From positions 1 through 14,768 of the forward strand of contig JBFWQM010000135.1 of NCBI GenBank assembly GCA_050249455.1: a stretch of DNA of 14,768 nt. Direction: 5' to 3'. Below are positions 12,886-14,768 of the stretch, piece after piece. Every line of letters begins with the position of its first letter. Within the stretch, counting starts at the first letter, position 1. Source of the stretch: JBFWQM01 sp050249455. Lineage in GTDB: Bacteria; Pseudomonadota; Alphaproteobacteria; MPNO01; VGEU01. A program made the translations under genes and the position numbers. Below the pieces are notes generated by a model. The model was not told the DNA's origin. It saw only the letters and a program-made list of their open reading frames with translations, and did no database searches.

Positions 12886-14195
12886 TCCGCCGCCTCCCGC
12901 CGCGCGCCGCGGCCGTCGTCGGCCATCAGCTCGGCCCAGCGGCGGTAGAAGGCGCGGATCTGGCGCTCGTAGCTCGACTGGCCTTCGTCGTCGGGCCGGT
13001 CCGCCTCGCCGGCGTAGCCGCGCGAATAGTCCGACCACGGCACCTCGCGCCACGCGCCGAAGCCGCGCTGCGCGCCCTCGAACGCCTCGATGTCGTCGGG
13101 CGTCGCGAAGCCGCCGGGGCCCAGGAAGGTGTTGAAGCTGTGCAGCCGCCGCGCGCGCACGTCGTCAGGCTCGCCGGCCGGCGCCAGCGCCCATTGCGTG
13201 ATCTCCATGTAGTCGACGCTGACCGGGTTCACCTGCCGGACCACGGTGGCCAGGATGTCGTTGATCAGTAGGTTCGGGAAGATCATCAGGTTGCGGTCGA
13301 CCTCGCAGACCACGCGCGCGCGCTCCGGCCCCAGCCGCTTGTCGAGTGCGGCGCGCATCGCACCGATGCGTTCGCGCTCGGCCTCGCCCCACGACGGCTC
13401 CCAGCGCGCGACGGGGCGGCCCCAGCCGGCCTCGAACGCCACCACCGCGTGGCCGCCGCCGAGGTCGTAGCCGTTGCCCGAAACGCCGCGCGAGATGTCG
13501 GCGCCGAGCGACTGCAGGAAGCGGAAGTAGGTCTGGTGCAGCGGCACGGTGTGGTAGAAGTCGATGCTGTTCTCGACCAGCAGCTTCCAGTTGGCGCGCC
13601 CGCTGTAGAGCTGGGTGCCGCCGATGACCTCCATGCCGCCGTCCGGCGACTGGTCGGCGATGAAGTCGAGATAGTCGCGCGCCCGGCCCAGATAGGCCGG
13701 CAGGTCCACCGCCCCCGCGTCGAAGCACACGAACACGAAGCCGCGGTAACTCTCGACCCGCACCTGCACCAGATCGAAGTCGCGCCGCTGCCAGTTCGGC
13801 CCGAACGCATCCTGGCCCGGCACGCCCGTGAGCTCGCCCGTGGTGCGGAACGTCCACGCGTGATAGGGGCACTGGAACGAGCGCCGGTTGCCGCGCGGCT
13901 CCTGGCACACCTCGGCGCCGCGGTGCGGGCAGGAATTGACGAACACCCGCAGCACGCCGTCCTGGCCGCGGCACATCAGCAGCGGCCGGTGCGCCAGGGT
14001 GCGCGCGACGAAGTCGCCGTTTGCCGACACCTCCGACTCGTGGCCGAAATAGAGCCAGACGCGGTCGAAGATGCGCCGCATCTCCGCCTCGAACGCCGCC
14101 GGCTCCGCCAGCACCGAGCGGTTGACCCGGAAGAGGCCGCGCTGCGGGTCGTCGACGATGTGGCGCAGCCCGCCGGCATTGAGGACGAAGGTCAT
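12882..14195 (-). CDS. Rieske non-heme iron oxygenase alpha (large) subunit
   Basis: This 437-residue protein has both cofactor sites. The Rieske [2Fe-2S] motif is Cys89-x-His91 in SCPHRGAEVC with Cys109-x2-His112 in CPYHAW. The mononuclear iron motif is NSIDFYHTVPLH, with bridging Asp212 and ligands His215 and His220. These are the fixed features of ring-hydroxylating dioxygenases, which take electrons from a ferredoxin or reductase to activate O2 on an aromatic ring or related substrate. The ATG at 14195 has GGAGG 8 bases upstream. The downstream beta gene overlaps it by 4 bases, and the upstream FAD monooxygenase gene ends 21 bases earlier, so all three look co-transcribed. No ferredoxin or reductase gene is present in the window. 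The closest named class (benzoate, anthranilate, phthalate or salicylate type) cannot be decided from the sequence alone. Confidence 0.92.
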   Translation of the reverse strand: MTFVLNAGGLRHIVDDPQRGLFRVNRSVLAEPAAFEAEMRRIFDRVWLYFGHESEVSANGDFVARTLAHRPLLMCRGQDGVLRVFVNSCPHRGAEVCQEPRGNRRSFQCPYHAWTFRTTGELTGVPGQDAFGPNWQRRDFDLVQVRVESYRGFVFVCFDAGAVDLPAYLGRARDYLDFIADQSPDGGMEVIGGTQLYSGRANWKLLVENSIDFYHTVPLHQTYFRFLQSLGADISRGVSGNGYDLGGGHAVVAFEAGWGRPVARWEPSWGEAERERIGAMRAALDKRLGPERARVVCEVDRNLMIFPNLLINDILATVVRQVNPVSVDYMEITQWALAPAGEPDDVRARRLHSFNTFLGPGGFATPDDIEAFEGAQRGFGAWREVPWSDYSRGYAGEADRPDDEGQSSYERQIRAFYRRWAELMADDGRGARREAAE

Positions 14196-14216
14196 CGCGG
14201 CATCCTCCGCTTCCCG

Positions 14217-14768
14217 TCAGTGCGCCGGCGCCGGTTCGCGCAGCGGCGTCTCCCACGCATCGTAGCCGTAGACCCAGTCGGCGTCGGTCTTGAAGCGCAT
14301 CCAGGTGTTCTCGATCGCCGCGACCTGCATCCGCGCGGTGCGGTCGCGGCGCAGCGCCTGGTAGCGGGCGAAGGCCTCGGCGACGCCGTCGCGCCCGGTC
14401 GCGGCGAGGCAGCGGGCGAGCACGATCGCGTCCTCGATCGCCGAGCCGCCGCCCTGCGCGATCGTCGGCGGCATCGGGTGGCAGGCGTCGCCCAGCAGCA
14501 CGACGTTGCCCGCGCCCCACGACGGCATCGGGTCGCGCACGATCAGCGCCCACTTGCGCACGTCGGTGGCGGCGGCCAGCAGCGCGCGGGCCTGCAGGTG
14601 GAAGCCCTCGAACGCGGCCAGGAGCTGGCCCAGGTCGCCGACCGCCGACCACGACTCCAAGGTGAAGTCGGGCTCCGGCACCGCTGCGATGTAATAGAGG
14701 TGGTCGCGGTTTGGCGTCGTCATGTAGCTGACGATGTGGCGGTCCGGCCCCCACCACTTGACCCGCTC
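14217..14768 (-). CDS. FAD-dependent aromatic monooxygenase, C-terminal part
   Basis: The last 183 residues of a class A flavoprotein monooxygenase are visible; the start lies beyond the right edge. The diagnostic GD motif is GNVVLLGDACHPMPP, followed by QGGGSAIEDAIVLARCLA, the FAD-ribityl and pyrophosphate region. An earlier segment, WWGPDRHIVSYMTT, is part of the substrate domain. The pattern closely resembles salicylate hydroxylase and 3-hydroxybenzoate 6-hydroxylase-like enzymes, which use NAD(P)H and O2 to hydroxylate, sometimes decarboxylate, an aromatic acid. The exact substrate is not determinable from the C-terminal part. It is the upstream member of the Rieske operon, ending 21 bases before the alpha subunit, and may act before or after the Rieske enzyme in the same pathway. 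Confidence 0.9.
   Translation of the reverse strand, partial: ERVKWWGPDRHIVSYMTTPNRDHLYYIAAVPEPDFTLESWSAVGDLGQLLAAFEGFHLQARALLAAATDVRKWALIVRDPMPSWGAGNVVLLGDACHPMPPTIAQGGGSAIEDAIVLARCLAATGRDGVAEAFARYQALRRDRTARMQVAAIENTWMRFKTDADWVYGYDAWETPLREPAPAH

Noticed and set aside
13165..14757. 530-codon minus-strand open frame
   Set aside because: It is a shifted frame over the Rieske alpha and flavin monooxygenase genes, whose own frames carry all the cofactor motifs.

Overview
The window is very GC-rich (about 70 percent by eye) and densely coded. The best guess is a large-genome alphaproteobacterium, probably a soil or water Rhodospirillales-, Geminicoccales- or Rhizobiales-like organism. This rests on the codon use, a YgaV/YgaP-like sulfide module, a GlnK-like P-II protein, palindromic dispersed repeats and several oxidative catabolic enzymes. 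It is an inference, because no rRNA or other taxonomic marker is present.

Layout. (1) 1-123, minus: the first 41 residues of a small stress-like protein. (2) 198-2022: a divergent reactive-sulfur module. A persulfide-dioxygenase-like metallo-beta-lactamase protein (minus) faces a BigR/YgaV/SqrR-type ArsR repressor and a YgaP-type membrane rhodanese (plus). Overlapping divergent promoters surround a perfect inverted repeat. (3) 2173-5936, plus: two overlapping half-transporter genes of a heterodimeric ABC exporter with one degenerate nucleotide site. (4) 6000-7425, plus: an orphan P-II protein, a cupin and a carboxymuconolactone-decarboxylase-family protein. (5) 7583-10364: a class II aldolase/decarboxylase-like gene (minus) divergent from a second cupin, a TauD/TfdA-like dioxygenase and an unrecognised two-helix membrane protein that appears to start at CTG. 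(6) 10417-14768, minus: an apparent operon read in the order FAD monooxygenase (cut by the window edge), Rieske oxygenase alpha subunit, beta subunit, then a ThDP-dependent enzyme.

Two dispersed repeats of 87 and 90 bp, each made of two 9-bp-stem hairpins, lie in opposite orientation at about 7.44 and 12.28 kb. They flank the aldolase-to-ThDP-enzyme segment. A 13-bp perfect hairpin separates the convergent genes at 10.37-10.41 kb.

How the parts work together. Regions 5 and 6, with the 3' genes of region 4, look like an uncharacterised oxidative catabolic locus. It holds three oxygenase types (Rieske, flavin and 2-oxoglutarate/Fe), two carbon-carbon-bond enzymes (ThDP and class II aldolase) and two paralogous cupins. 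The substrate cannot be read from the sequence. No ferredoxin or reductase for the Rieske enzyme and no obvious ring-cleavage enzyme are in the window. The sulfur module is the most confidently interpretable regulatory unit. No tRNA, rRNA, CRISPR array, transposase, integrase or phage gene was seen.
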